Shown here: positions 24,132-33,300 of the stretch, in pieces
How positions within the stretch are numbered: the first letter of the stretch is position 1
Layout of the letters: each line of letters opens with the position of its first letter
Assembly: GCF_001746365.1 (NCBI RefSeq)
Contig: NZ_MJAJ01000074.1
Span: 1-36,091, forward strand
Source: Streptomyces sp. LUP30
Lineage (GTDB): Bacteria > Actinomycetota > Actinomycetes > Streptomycetales > Streptomycetaceae
Direction: 5' to 3'
DNA length: 36,091 bases
Position numbers and translations under genes: made by a program
Notes under the pieces: generated by a model
The model's database searches: none
Told to the model about the DNA's origin: nothing
Seen by the model: only the letters and a program-made list of their open reading frames with translations

Positions 24132-24821
24132 ATGGAATCCTTCTGTAACGCCGAGCGCACCCTGGCCGAAGCACTTCAGGAAGCGGCTGGGAGAGGAGCC
24201 CTCAGAGGGACGCGGATAAAGGTCGGCCGCCGAGAACACGTCTATAATCTGGGACAGCCCGACGCACACGTCTATCTCGTCGAGAGCGGCCAGATCAAAA
24301 CACTGACGCACACCCGTGACGGCAAGCAGTGCCTCCTGTCCATACACGGACCCGGTGACGTGTTCGGGGAGTCCAGCGCACTGGCCGCCAACCGCACCGA
24401 GACCGCACAGGCCATGCAGGTCACGGTGTTGATCCAGGTCCGCGTCGCACAGATCGTGAACGACTGCGGCCCGCCCCTGCGCGAGGCCCTGATCCACCAT
24501 ATGGCGAACCGCCTGCTGGAGCAGCAGCAAGTAATTGCCAATCTGGTGACGATGGACAGCGAACACCGACTTGCGGCACTTCTGGTGAACCTCGGGAAAA
24601 AATTCGGGAACCGCAGGGCCCAGACCGCCCTCATTCGCGACCGGATAACGCAGGAGGAGCTTGCGGAAATGGTCGGGACGACGCGTTCCCGCGTCGGGTA
24701 CTTCCTCAAGAGGTTTTCCGTGGCCGGCGTGGTGCATCGCACCGAGGACGCGCATCTGTGCATTCACATAGCCGAGCTGACGGATTATCTGGAGAATTCC
24801 TCGTTGTCCGCCGGTCTATAA
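24132..24821 (+). CDS. Crp/Fnr-family regulator, probable cluster-situated activator
   Basis: This 229-residue protein has a cyclic-nucleotide-binding-like beta roll (about 25-130; LVESGQIKTLTHTRDGKQ, HGPGDVFGESSALAAN), a dimerisation helix (about 130-165) and a C-terminal Crp-type winged helix-turn-helix (DRITQEELAEMVGTTRSRVG). No Fe-S cysteine cluster is evident, so it is not a classic Fnr. Codon use is less GC-biased than in its neighbours (ATA, AGA, GGA and AAT occur), which fits a gene that travelled with the cluster. The leinamycin cluster also has a Crp/Fnr-type pathway activator (LnmO), so a similar role is likely. Its 3' end overlaps the convergent PLP-enzyme gene by 37 bp. Confidence 0.85.
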   Translation: MESFCNAERTLAEALQEAAGRGALRGTRIKVGRREHVYNLGQPDAHVYLVESGQIKTLTHTRDGKQCLLSIHGPGDVFGESSALAANRTETAQAMQVTVLIQVRVAQIVNDCGPPLREALIHHMANRLLEQQQVIANLVTMDSEHRLAALLVNLGKKFGNRRAQTALIRDRITQEELAEMVGTTRSRVGYFLKRFSVAGVVHRTEDAHLCIHIAELTDYLENSSLSAGL

Positions 24822-26092
24822 GACCCGCACACCGGCGCGGGATATCCCGGAACACTTCGCGGTGGCGCCCCACCGGCGCCACCTGAATCGGGGGCCTCCT
24901 CCCGCACCGCCTTCTCCATGCGGCGCACCATTTCCTCCAGCAACCGCTGGGACGTACCGAAGTTGAGCCTGATGAAGCCCTCGCTCCCGTACTCCCGGCC
25001 GTCACTGAGGGCGACCTTCCCCCGGGCGAGGAAGAACCCCGCGAGATCGCCGCTGCCCAGCCGGTCCGCCAGCCGCCGGCCGTCGAGCCAGGCCAGATAG
25101 CTCGCCTCGGGCGGCACCAGCACCAGGTCGGGACCGAAGGACTCGAACAGTTCGACGAGCATCCGCCGGCTGCCGTGCAGATAGTGACGTACCGTGCGCA
25201 GCCACGGATCGCCCCGGGTGAAGGCGGCCTCACTCGCGCTCACGCCCAGGATGCCGACGCCGTCCCGTTCCCTGGGCCGCATCTCCATGAGCCGCTCGTG
25301 GTCCCGGGGCCGGCCCGCCACCGCCATCGCGCACTTCAGGCCGGACAGGTTCCAGCCCTTGCTCGCCGAGGCGGCCGTGACCGTCGCCACCCGGGCCGCC
25401 TCGGGCAGCGAGCCCAGCGGCACGTGCCGGCGCCCCGGATGGGTGAGGGGGGCGTGCACCTCGTCGGAGATCACCGCGACGCCGAACTCGGCCGCCAGTG
25501 CCAGCACTTCGCGGAGCTCCTCGACGGTCAGGACGCGCCCCGTGGGATTGTGCGGATTGCACAGGAAGTACGCGGCGGCCCCGGACCGGAAGGCGCGGGC
25601 CAGCCCCTCCAGGTCGAGCCGCCAGCGGCCGCCCCGCAGCCGCATCGGCTGGGCGACCACCTGACGGCCGGCCGCGGAGATGGCCTCGAAGTAGGGCGGA
25701 TAGGCCGGCACGTCGACCACGACGCCGTCGCCCGGCTCGGTGAACCGCTCCAGCGCCACCTCCATCACCCGCATGGTGTCCGGGAACAGCACCACCCTGC
25801 GCGGCTCCACCCGCCAGCCGTACTGCGCCCGCGCCCAGGCCGCGAACGCCCGCTGCACGGAGGCGTCGGTGGTGTAGGCGTAGGCGTAGCCGAGGTCGCC
25901 GCCCTCGACCAGGTGCGCGCGGACGGCGTCGATCACCGGTTCGGCGACGGGGAAGTCCATCTCGGCGATGAACGCCGGGAGGATGTCGGGCGGGTAGCGC
26001 CGCCACTTCTCGCTGCGCCGCGTGGACAGCGAGGCCGCACGCAGCCCGTCGAACCGGTGGACCAGCTCCTGCTGTGCCTGTACCTCCGACAA
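24785..26092 (-). CDS. PLP-dependent C-S lyase/aminotransferase, MalY/PatB type
   Basis: This fold-type I PLP enzyme of about 435 residues most resembles MalY/PatB cystathionine beta-lyase-type proteins. Seen motifs: EKWRRYPPDILPAFIAEMDF at the N-terminus, FLCNPHNPTGRVLT, VISDEVHAPL (cofactor Asp) and SASKGWNLSGLK with the Schiff-base Lys, then a late IRLNFGTS with the carboxylate-binding Arg. Beta-elimination from a cysteine S-conjugate, releasing a thiol, or a transamination is expected. No ATG or GTG fits; TTG at 26092 follows GGAGGAG and is the best start. A C-terminal tail of about 40 residues runs into the Crp gene. In a sulfur-incorporating cluster it may release or supply thiol groups. 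Confidence 0.8.
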   Translation of the reverse strand: MSEVQAQQELVHRFDGLRAASLSTRRSEKWRRYPPDILPAFIAEMDFPVAEPVIDAVRAHLVEGGDLGYAYAYTTDASVQRAFAAWARAQYGWRVEPRRVVLFPDTMRVMEVALERFTEPGDGVVVDVPAYPPYFEAISAAGRQVVAQPMRLRGGRWRLDLEGLARAFRSGAAAYFLCNPHNPTGRVLTVEELREVLALAAEFGVAVISDEVHAPLTHPGRRHVPLGSLPEAARVATVTAASASKGWNLSGLKCAMAVAGRPRDHERLMEMRPRERDGVGILGVSASEAAFTRGDPWLRTVRHYLHGSRRMLVELFESFGPDLVLVPPEASYLAWLDGRRLADRLGSGDLAGFFLARGKVALSDGREYGSEGFIRLNFGTSQRLLEEMVRRMEKAVREEAPDSGGAGGAPPRSVPGYPAPVCGSYRPADNEEFSR

Positions 26093-26171
26093 CGACTCCT
26101 CCTGCGTCGGTTGGACGGGGCCGCGGATGCGCCCGGGCCGTCCGGCGCCGCGGGCGACGGACGACGCGGGT

Positions 26172-27413
26172 TCACCAGGTGACGCGCAGCTCCCTGACTC
26201 CGTGGATGCCGAACAGGTGATGCCAGAACGGCACGTCGGCGGCGGGGACGGCGAGCCGCAGTGCGGGCAGCCGGGTGAACAGCCGCTCCAGGACGACCTG
26301 CAGCTCGACCCGGGCGAGGGACTGGCCGGGGCACTGGTGGGGACCGTGGCCGAAGGCCAGGTGACCGCGGGCGGTGCGGGTGACGTCGAAGCGGTCGGGG
26401 CCGGGGAAGACGTCGGCGTCCCGGTTGGCGGACGCCAGCTGACACACCACGCCCTCCCCCGCGCGCACGGTCTCGTCACCGATGGCGACGTCCTCGGTCG
26501 CGATCCGGTTCATGCCGATCTGCATGGCCGTCTGATGCCTCAGCAGTTCGTCCACCGCGCCCGGGACCAGTGCCGGGTCGGCGCGCAGGGCGGCCAGCTG
26601 CTCCGGGTTCTCCAGCAGCAGCATGGTGCCGGTGCCGATCATGGTCGCCGTGGTGTGGTGGCCGGCCGCGAGCAGCAGCCAGGCGATGACGGCGACCTCC
26701 GCGCGGTCCAGCAGTCCGGGAGCCACCTGCTCGACCAGCAGCCGGCTGATGAGGTCGTCGCCGGGCTGCTTCTCCTTGGCCGCCACCACCCCTTCGAGGT
26801 GATGGAGGATGTCGTCCTTGGCCCGCTGCGTCTCCTCCGGACCGCTGCGGCCGTTGATGAGGACCCGGGTACGGGACTCGAACAGCGGGCTGTCCTCGGG
26901 CGGCACCCCGAGCAGCTCGCACACGACGGTGGACGGCACGGGGTAGGCGAGCGCCTCCATCAGGTCCAGTGGGCCGCCCGTCTCCTCCATCAGGTCCAGG
27001 CGCGCATCGACGATCTGCTCGATCCGGGACCGCAGTTCCTCGGCCCTCCGGCCGGTGAAGTCCCGGGCCAGCATGCGGCGGTAGCGCAGGTGCTCGGCGC
27101 CGTCGAGCCGGGGGAAGGTGCCCTGGAGGACCTGGGGCACCGGCCGGGGGAACATCCGGGGGAAGTCGGGGCGGGAGCTGTCGGCGCTGAAGCGCGGGTC
27201 GTCCAGCACGGCCCGTACGTCCCGGTGCCGGGTAACCAGGCGCGCCCGCTGACCGCTGGGCAGGGTGACCCGGGCGAACGGGTCCTCGGCCTGGAACCGG
27301 CGGTAGGCGGGAGGCGGGTCGAAGGGGCAGCCCGGCGCCTTTTCCTGCGGGAACACGGGGGGTTCGGCCCCGGGGTCCCGCGCCGGTCCGGTGGTGTCGG
27401 TCGTGTCCGTCAT
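26172..27413 (-). CDS. Cytochrome P450
   Basis: This 413-residue soluble class I bacterial P450 has the I-helix oxygen-binding motif AAGHHTTA (about 249-256), the K-helix ExxR (Glu289-Arg292, ELLR) and the haem loop FGHGPHQCPGQSLAR with Cys361 as iron ligand. The usual length and motif set are complete. It needs a ferredoxin and reductase, and none is encoded next to it. It likely hydroxylates or epoxidises the released polyketide; the leinamycin pathway also uses P450 tailoring. The ATG at 27413 follows GAGGAAGGG. It lies 117 bp downstream of the KS gene on the same strand. Confidence 0.92.
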   Translation of the reverse strand: MTDTTDTTGPARDPGAEPPVFPQEKAPGCPFDPPPAYRRFQAEDPFARVTLPSGQRARLVTRHRDVRAVLDDPRFSADSSRPDFPRMFPRPVPQVLQGTFPRLDGAEHLRYRRMLARDFTGRRAEELRSRIEQIVDARLDLMEETGGPLDLMEALAYPVPSTVVCELLGVPPEDSPLFESRTRVLINGRSGPEETQRAKDDILHHLEGVVAAKEKQPGDDLISRLLVEQVAPGLLDRAEVAVIAWLLLAAGHHTTATMIGTGTMLLLENPEQLAALRADPALVPGAVDELLRHQTAMQIGMNRIATEDVAIGDETVRAGEGVVCQLASANRDADVFPGPDRFDVTRTARGHLAFGHGPHQCPGQSLARVELQVVLERLFTRLPALRLAVPAADVPFWHHLFGIHGVRELRVTW

Positions 27414-27530
27414 AGGAAGCCCTTCCTCGTCGCCCCGCGCGTCCGCACCCGGCACGGAGCCCGACGCTATGTCCCGGCGACGCCCCGGTTCTGTTCACTA
27501 CTGAGCATCGGCGGACTCCAACGGCCCGGT

Positions 27531-28832
27531 TCAGGCCTGCGGGTGGGACAGGACGACCGCCGAGTTGATGCCGCCGAACCCGAATCCGTTCGACAGCACG
27601 AACCCGCCGCGCGCCCGCCGCGGTTCGCCGCCGGTGAAGCGCAGGCCGGCGTCGACGGGCCGGCGCAGCCCCGGATCGGGGTGCACGAAGCCGGCCCGCA
27701 GTTGGAGTACGGCGGCCACGGCCTCGACGACGCCGGCCGCGCTGAGGCAGTGGCCGGTGAGGGACTTGGTCGCGTTGACCCAGGGGCCGTCGTCGCCCGT
27801 TCCGAAGACCTTGCGCAGGGCGTCGGCCTCGGTCCGGTCCCCCAGGGGCGATCCGGTGCCGTGCGCGCTGACCCAGCCGACGTCGGCCGCGCTCACACCC
27901 GCCTGCGCCAGCGCGCCCTCCATGGCCCGGACCTCGCCGTCCACCGACGGGTCGGCCAGGTGGTTGCCGTCCAGGACGACGGCGGCGCCCGCGAGCCCGG
28001 CCAGCGCCTGCGCGCCGCGCAGGCGCGCGGACGCGGCGGTCTCCAGGACCACGCAGGCCGCCGCCTGCCCGGGATGGAAGCCGCGGTGCCCGGTGTCGAA
28101 CGGCGCCGGCGGACGGGCGGGTGCGCCGTGCGCCGGCGCCATCGCACCGAGGGTGAGGTAGCCGCGGGTCTGCAACTGTGACAGCCGGGTCATGGCGCCC
28201 ACGACGAGACACACGTCGGCCGCCCCGGCGGCGAGCATCCGGGCGCCGTGCACGAGGGCGAGGTTGCCGCTCGCCGAGGCCCCGCCGACCGTGCAGCCCT
28301 CCCCGCGCACGCCCAGGACGCGGCTGAGCGTGGCCACATGGTCGGTGTCCTGGTGGTGCAGGGCGTAACGAGCGGGCAGATAGACCGGGTTGCGTTCGGC
28401 GCGGGTCCGGCCGTCCTCGGTGACCCGCTCCGTGAGGTTGTTTCCGGCCACCACGACGCCGATGCGCTCGGGCGGCGGCGCCGTGCGGTCGAGCCCGGCC
28501 TCCAGCCACGCCTGAAGCGCGGCGACGACGGCCGCGCACACCGGCGCAGGCGCCCGCAGCGCGGTCCGCCGCGCCGCGGTCCGCAGGTCCTGCGGCAGAC
28601 CGGGCAGGGCGTCCAGCGCCCGTCCGGGGACGTCGTCCGCCGCCAGCTCGGCCGTGAACGCGGGCCAGGACACGCCGGGTCGGTCCGCGTCGGCGGGGGG
28701 CTCCGGCGCGGTGAGGGCGCAGCGTCCCGAGCGCAGCGCGACGGTCAGGTCCTCGGGGTCGGCCGCGACGGCGCCGAGCACGCCGAGCCCGGTCACCACC
28801 ACCGCGCGGCCGTCCGCGGCGGGTCCGCTCAC
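27531..28832 (-). CDS. Decarboxylative ketosynthase of an HMGS beta-branching cassette
   Basis: This 433-residue FabF-fold protein keeps the two active-site histidines (His324 in SAHGTGSPLGD, His361 in NATKSLTGHCLSAAG) but has Ser186 where condensing enzymes have Cys (VGGASASGNLAL instead of TACSSS). This Cys-to-Ser change is the known signature of the KS that decarboxylates malonyl-ACP to acetyl-ACP in HMG-CoA-synthase cassettes (PksF/CurC-like). It would make the acetyl donor on the neighbouring discrete ACP. The GTG start overlaps the ACP stop (GTGA at 28829-28832), so the two are translationally coupled. A divergent, inactive KS is less likely given the intact His residues and neighbours. 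Confidence 0.9.
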   Translation of the reverse strand: MSGPAADGRAVVVTGLGVLGAVAADPEDLTVALRSGRCALTAPEPPADADRPGVSWPAFTAELAADDVPGRALDALPGLPQDLRTAARRTALRAPAPVCAAVVAALQAWLEAGLDRTAPPPERIGVVVAGNNLTERVTEDGRTRAERNPVYLPARYALHHQDTDHVATLSRVLGVRGEGCTVGGASASGNLALVHGARMLAAGAADVCLVVGAMTRLSQLQTRGYLTLGAMAPAHGAPARPPAPFDTGHRGFHPGQAAACVVLETAASARLRGAQALAGLAGAAVVLDGNHLADPSVDGEVRAMEGALAQAGVSAADVGWVSAHGTGSPLGDRTEADALRKVFGTGDDGPWVNATKSLTGHCLSAAGVVEAVAAVLQLRAGFVHPDPGLRRPVDAGLRFTGGEPRRARGGFVLSNGFGFGGINSAVVLSHPQA

Positions 28833-29104
28833 AGCTGCTTGCGCATGATCGCGGCCAGGGTGCCGAGGTCCATCCCCTGGTGGAACTCGTGCACGGGCAC
28901 CGCGATGTCCAGCTCCTCCATGGTCAGGGTGACGATCTCCGCCCGGTCGATGCTGTTGCAGCCCAGGTCGGAGAGGGTCCGGTCGGGCGTGAACAGGGCC
29001 GCTTCCACCTCCGGCACGATCTCCAGGGTGGTGCGGCGCAACACCGCCAGGACCCGTTCCTCGGCATGGTCCGTCGCGGGGACGCTCTCGGCCGATCCGT
29101 TCAC
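28829..29104 (-). CDS. Discrete acyl carrier protein (donor ACP of HMGS cassette)
   Basis: This 91-residue four-helix ACP carries the phosphopantetheine attachment Ser51 in SDLGCNSIDRAEI. The Asn-Ser rather than Asp-Ser form differs from the PKS-embedded ACP1. It lies between the HMGS and decarboxylative KS genes, 19 bp after HMGS, with GGAGG before its GTG start. By analogy to AcpK/CurB-type donor ACPs it holds malonyl, then acetyl, for transfer to the PKS-bound beta-keto intermediate. Confidence 0.92.
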   Translation of the reverse strand: MNGSAESVPATDHAEERVLAVLRRTTLEIVPEVEAALFTPDRTLSDLGCNSIDRAEIVTLTMEELDIAVPVHEFHQGMDLGTLAAIMRKQL

Positions 29105-29123
29105 TGGGGGTACCTCCGGTTCG

Positions 29124-30371
29124 TCAGATCCATGCGTACTGGCGGTGGTGATCGCGCACGCCGGTCAGCGCGAGCAGTTCGGGACGGTCCACGGCCCGGC
29201 TCAGCAGGGCGTCGTAGCGGACGGGGTCGACGTCGCGGTGCGATGCGGGTCGCAGGCATGCGGCGTTCTCCGCGAGCAGCGCCGTGTACTCCGCGAAGTC
29301 GAGGTCGGCGCGGGCCCGCAACCGGGCCCCGATCCGCGCCTCGGCGACGGCGGCGGCCGACTCCGGCCCGACGACGCCGCTGAAGAACTCCGAGGAGCAA
29401 CCGGAACCGTAGGAGAACAGGCCCACGCGGGCGGGCCCGTCGAGCTCGGCGTGGTCCAACGCGCTGGCCAGCGCCAGGTAGAGCGAGCCGGAGAACAGGT
29501 TGCCGGTCTGGCCGGGGTGGACCAGCGACGGGGCGACCCGGCGTTCGAAGTCCTCGGCCACGGCGTCGGCGGGGCTGCGGTACAGCTCGCGCATGAGCCT
29601 GCGGTGTGCGGCCCTGACCATGCCGGAGAACGGGGTGTGCAGGGCGAGCAGATCGAAGGTCGTCGCGAAGTCGGCCCCCTCCACCCGGGAGCGGTAGTCG
29701 GCGAAGCTGCGCGAGAAGCACTCCAGATAGGCCATGAGCGATCGGTCGGCGTCCGCGATGTCGAGGTCGGGGCGGGGCCGGGCGGAGTCCAGGGTCTCGA
29801 AGCTGTGCACGCCGAACGCCCCCAGGTCGGCGGTGAGGACACGGGGACGGTCGCCGACGAGCAGGGCCACGGCTCCCGTTCCGGTGACCGGCTCGGCGTA
29901 CTGGGCGCGCTCGTCGGCCAGGGACATGTCGGTCGAGACGATGAGGACCTTCGCACCGGGCGAGAGCCCGGCGGCCAGGTAGGCGACGGCGAGCTGCAGC
30001 GCGGCGGTGGCCGCGTAGCAGGCCTGTTTCATCTCCACGAGCCGGCAGGTCGGCGGCAGGCCGAGGTGTTCGTGCACATAGGAGGCGATGGACTTGCTGT
30101 AGTCGATGCCGGACTCGCTGCTGGTGACGAGGAGTTCGATCCGGTCGCGGTCGGCGGGGGCCAGCCGGTCCAGCAGCGGGCGGGCGGCGTTGACGGCGTG
30201 CGTGACGGGGTCCTCGAAGGGCAGGGCCACCGAACGCCGGTCGGAGGCGACGTTGTCGAAGCGGCGGGCGTCGAGGTTTCGTCCGTCGAACACCGCGCGG
30301 GCACTGACGGCGGCGCTGCCCGCGTACACGTCCAGGGCTTCGATCCCGTACCCGGCGGGCGTGGCGCTCAT
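29124..30371 (-). CDS. HMG-CoA synthase-like enzyme (polyketide beta-branching)
   Basis: This 415-residue thiolase-fold HMGS homologue has the catalytic triad Glu86 (VTSSESGIDYSKS), Cys118 (EMKQACYAATAALQ) and His245 (LLALHTPFSGM), and the late SYGSGCSSEFFSG loop. It would add a donor-ACP acetyl carbanion to the beta-ketone of the PKS-tethered chain to give an HMG-like branch, which enoyl-CoA hydratase homologues then dehydrate and decarboxylate. Those partners are absent from this window. It corresponds in place to LnmM of the leinamycin pathway. The ATG start overlaps the PKS stop (ATGA at 30368-30371). Confidence 0.94.
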   Translation of the reverse strand: MSATPAGYGIEALDVYAGSAAVSARAVFDGRNLDARRFDNVASDRRSVALPFEDPVTHAVNAARPLLDRLAPADRDRIELLVTSSESGIDYSKSIASYVHEHLGLPPTCRLVEMKQACYAATAALQLAVAYLAAGLSPGAKVLIVSTDMSLADERAQYAEPVTGTGAVALLVGDRPRVLTADLGAFGVHSFETLDSARPRPDLDIADADRSLMAYLECFSRSFADYRSRVEGADFATTFDLLALHTPFSGMVRAAHRRLMRELYRSPADAVAEDFERRVAPSLVHPGQTGNLFSGSLYLALASALDHAELDGPARVGLFSYGSGCSSEFFSGVVGPESAAAVAEARIGARLRARADLDFAEYTALLAENAACLRPASHRDVDPVRYDALLSRAVDRPELLALTGVRDHHRQYAWI

Positions 30372-33300
30372 CGGGCCTCCCCGGTGGCGCCGAGGTCCGC
30401 GAGGAAGGCCGCCAGGGCCGCGGTCACCCCGTCGGGGTCGGTGACGGTCGGGAAGTGCCCGGCCAGCGGCAGTTCGTGGTAGCGGGCGTCGGGGATGGCG
30501 CCGTGCATCAGGTGCGAGGTCTTGCGCGGTACGACGGCGTCGACGCCGCCGGCCACGACGAGGGTGGGCACGGCGATGTCGCCGAGCCGTCCCAGCAGGT
30601 CGGGTTGCTGGGCGAAGACGTCCAGGTAGCGCAGCCCGATGTGCGGGGCCATGCTCTCGCAGCGCAGCAGCCGTGCCGTGTACAGGCTCCGGTGCCGCGC
30701 CACGTCCTGGGCGCCGGCCGCGACGATCCGGTCCAGGTCCTCGGCGACCAGGTCCTCCAGGCGGTTCACCTCGCCCACCCGGTTGGCGTACTTGTACGAG
30801 CTGCACACCAGGGCCAGCGACGCGGCCCGGTCGGGGTGGGCGAGGACGAAGCTCTGCGCGAGAAGGCCGCCGAAGGAGGTGCCCATCACGTGCACGGGGC
30901 CGGTCACCCCCAGCCGGTCCAGGACGTCGCGGTACAGGTCGGCGATGCCGGGCAGCGAGATGTCGTCCGCGCCGGTGGTGGCGCCGACGCCGGGGTGGTG
31001 GACGACCAGTACCCGGTAGCGGTCGGACAGGCCCGCGACCTGGTCGGCGAAGACGCCGCCGCCGACGTTGAAGGGCGGCAGCATGAGCAGGACCGGGCCG
31101 CTGCCGCAGTCGAACACCTCCACCGCGCCGCCCGCCATGGGCAGCAGGTGCCGCCGCGTCCCGGGGGCCCGCTCCCGCAGCAGGTCGTAGTTCTCCGACA
31201 CCGGGACGGCGGGCGCGGGCTCCTCCTCGAAGGCCTGGCGGATGTCGGCGGGCAGCGCGTCCGCCGGGTGGTAGGAGCGCAGTGCGGCGGGGCCGGGGGC
31301 GCCGGGCACCTGCGTGAGGTCCGCCACCGACGCCGGATCGGCGACGAGCACCGCGAGCCGGTCGGCGGCCCGCTCCAGCGTCCCGCGGTCCATGCCCAGC
31401 GGTACGGCGAGCCGGATCAGGCGCCGCTCGGGCGGCGCGGAACCGTCGGTGAGACGTGCGGCCGGGCCGAGATGGGGGCCGCCGCGTACGCCGGTGGCCG
31501 CGTAGATCGCGGCCAGGTAGGAGGCGACGGGGTGGCGGAGTGTGACGCCGTCGGCGGCCTTGTCGACGTCGAGCAGCACGCAGTGCGCCGAAGGGCCGGG
31601 CACCAGAGGCACCCCGCCCAGCTCCAGGCGCTGCCGGAACGCGGCCACGTTGGCCACCCGCTCGGCCACCAGCCCCCTCGTGTGCTCCTGGTCCAGCAGG
31701 GCGGCGGACAGCAGTCGGCGTGCGGTCAGCCCCGGTTCCCGGCCGCGTTCCAGCATCCGCTCCGTGAGCCGCTCGGCCAGCCGCTCGTCGCCGGTGGCGA
31801 TCAGGCCGCCCCCGTCGACCCCGAAGTCCTTGGACAGGCTGAACGTCACCGCCTGGGCGAGGCCCAGCATCTCTGCGGCCACCTCCCAGGGGTCGCGGCC
31901 CGGCCGGCCCGGTTCCGCGCCGGCCACCAGCACCGCGTTGTCGAGCAGCCTGGTGGCGTCCAGCACCAGCGGCACGTCCCGGGCCCTCGTCCGCTCCGCG
32001 ACGCCGCGCAGGTTCTCCAGGGACGACGGCGCGCCGCCGTGGGCGTTGGCGGCGGGTTCCACGAGGACGAAGGAGACGTCCCCCGCGTGCCGATCCAACG
32101 CGTCCTCCAGCGCCGCCAGATCGAGGTCCGCCGCGAAAGGGCCCTCGCCGGCCACGGGCAGCGCGGCCGAGGGATCGAAGCCGTGCTCCACCAGAGCGGC
32201 CAGCCAGGTCGGGAAGGCGGATCCGTGCAGGACCCGGCCGCGGGGCCCCGGCCAGGCCCGGCACAGCCGGTCCTCCGCCGTGCGGCCCGACGCCGCGAAG
32301 AACCGGTGGGCGAACGGCAGCCAGGACACGGCCGGCGGCTCCTCCCCCGTGACCCCGGCCGCGTCCGCCAGCTCTGCCAGGGCTTGCCTGCGCTCCCGTT
32401 GCCACGGGTCGGCACGGTCCGCCCAGGAGTCGGTCACGAGGTCCAGCTCGACGGCCACGTGCGGCAGCCGGACGGGATTGTGGCCGTGCGCGGCCAGTTG
32501 GGCCGCACGCGGGGCGCGGTCGGGCGCGGGCTCCTCGGGCGCGGGCGCGGCAGCCGTCGCGGGCGTCGCGGGGTCCTCCGGCGCGGGGACGACGGCGGTC
32601 GCGGGCGTCGCGGGGTCGGCGATCATCAGGATCACGTCGCTGACCTCGCTGGCGGCCTCGCCCTCGGGCTGCACCAGGTACAGGGTCTGGTTCTCGGGCC
32701 GGAACTTGTTCTTGAACTGGTAGTTGCCCCCGCCGAAGACACCGGCGTCACGGAGTTCGGCCAGGGCGCGTACGGCGGTCTCGGACGCGTTCGGCGACGT
32801 GCCCATCTCGCCGCCGAAACTGGCCCCGAAGCTGAAGACCTCGCAGCCCTCCTCACGCAGTCGCTCCAGGATCCGCACGAGCGCGAACTCCAGTCCGCCG
32901 AGCGGCATGCGGTCCGGGTAGAACTCGACGTCGAGGAGGTAGCCGTTCTCGGACGGGATCCGGGTGATCACGACAGCGTTCACCGTGACGCCGTCCACGG
33001 TGGTCAGGAAGAGCCGGTGGCGCTCGTCGAGTCGACCGGCCGCCAGCTCCTCTCGCACCCGCCGGACGTACGGGTTGACCATCTGCTTGGTCGCCGCCCA
33101 GCCGTCCACCAGGGTGGCCAGCTCCGCGTCCACGCCCGGGTCGTCGCCGCTCCGGTACTCGGCCGTACGGCAGGTCCCGGCCTTCTCGAACCGTTTGACC
33201 ATGTAGCGCAGCCGGCTCATCCGCCCGCCGGACAGCGTGAAGGCTCCCACGTCCTCGATGCGCTGGAGCGCGCCGAAGGGCGTCGCGGTGACCCGGGCGC

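Noticed and set aside
27414..27530. A separate promoter ahead of the P450
   Set aside because: The 117-bp gap shows no convincing -35/-10 pair, so the P450 is treated as part of the PKS-HMGS-ACP-KS transcript.
26022..30482. Two long plus-strand frames opposite the P450, KS, ACP and HMGS genes
   Set aside because: They mirror the real minus-strand coding frames and show no recognisable motif.
30372..32405. An upstream extension of the HMGS frame to 32405
   Set aside because: The extension overlaps the SH and TE domains of the PKS in another frame and is low-complexity; the ATGA overlap at 30368-30371 sets the HMGS start.
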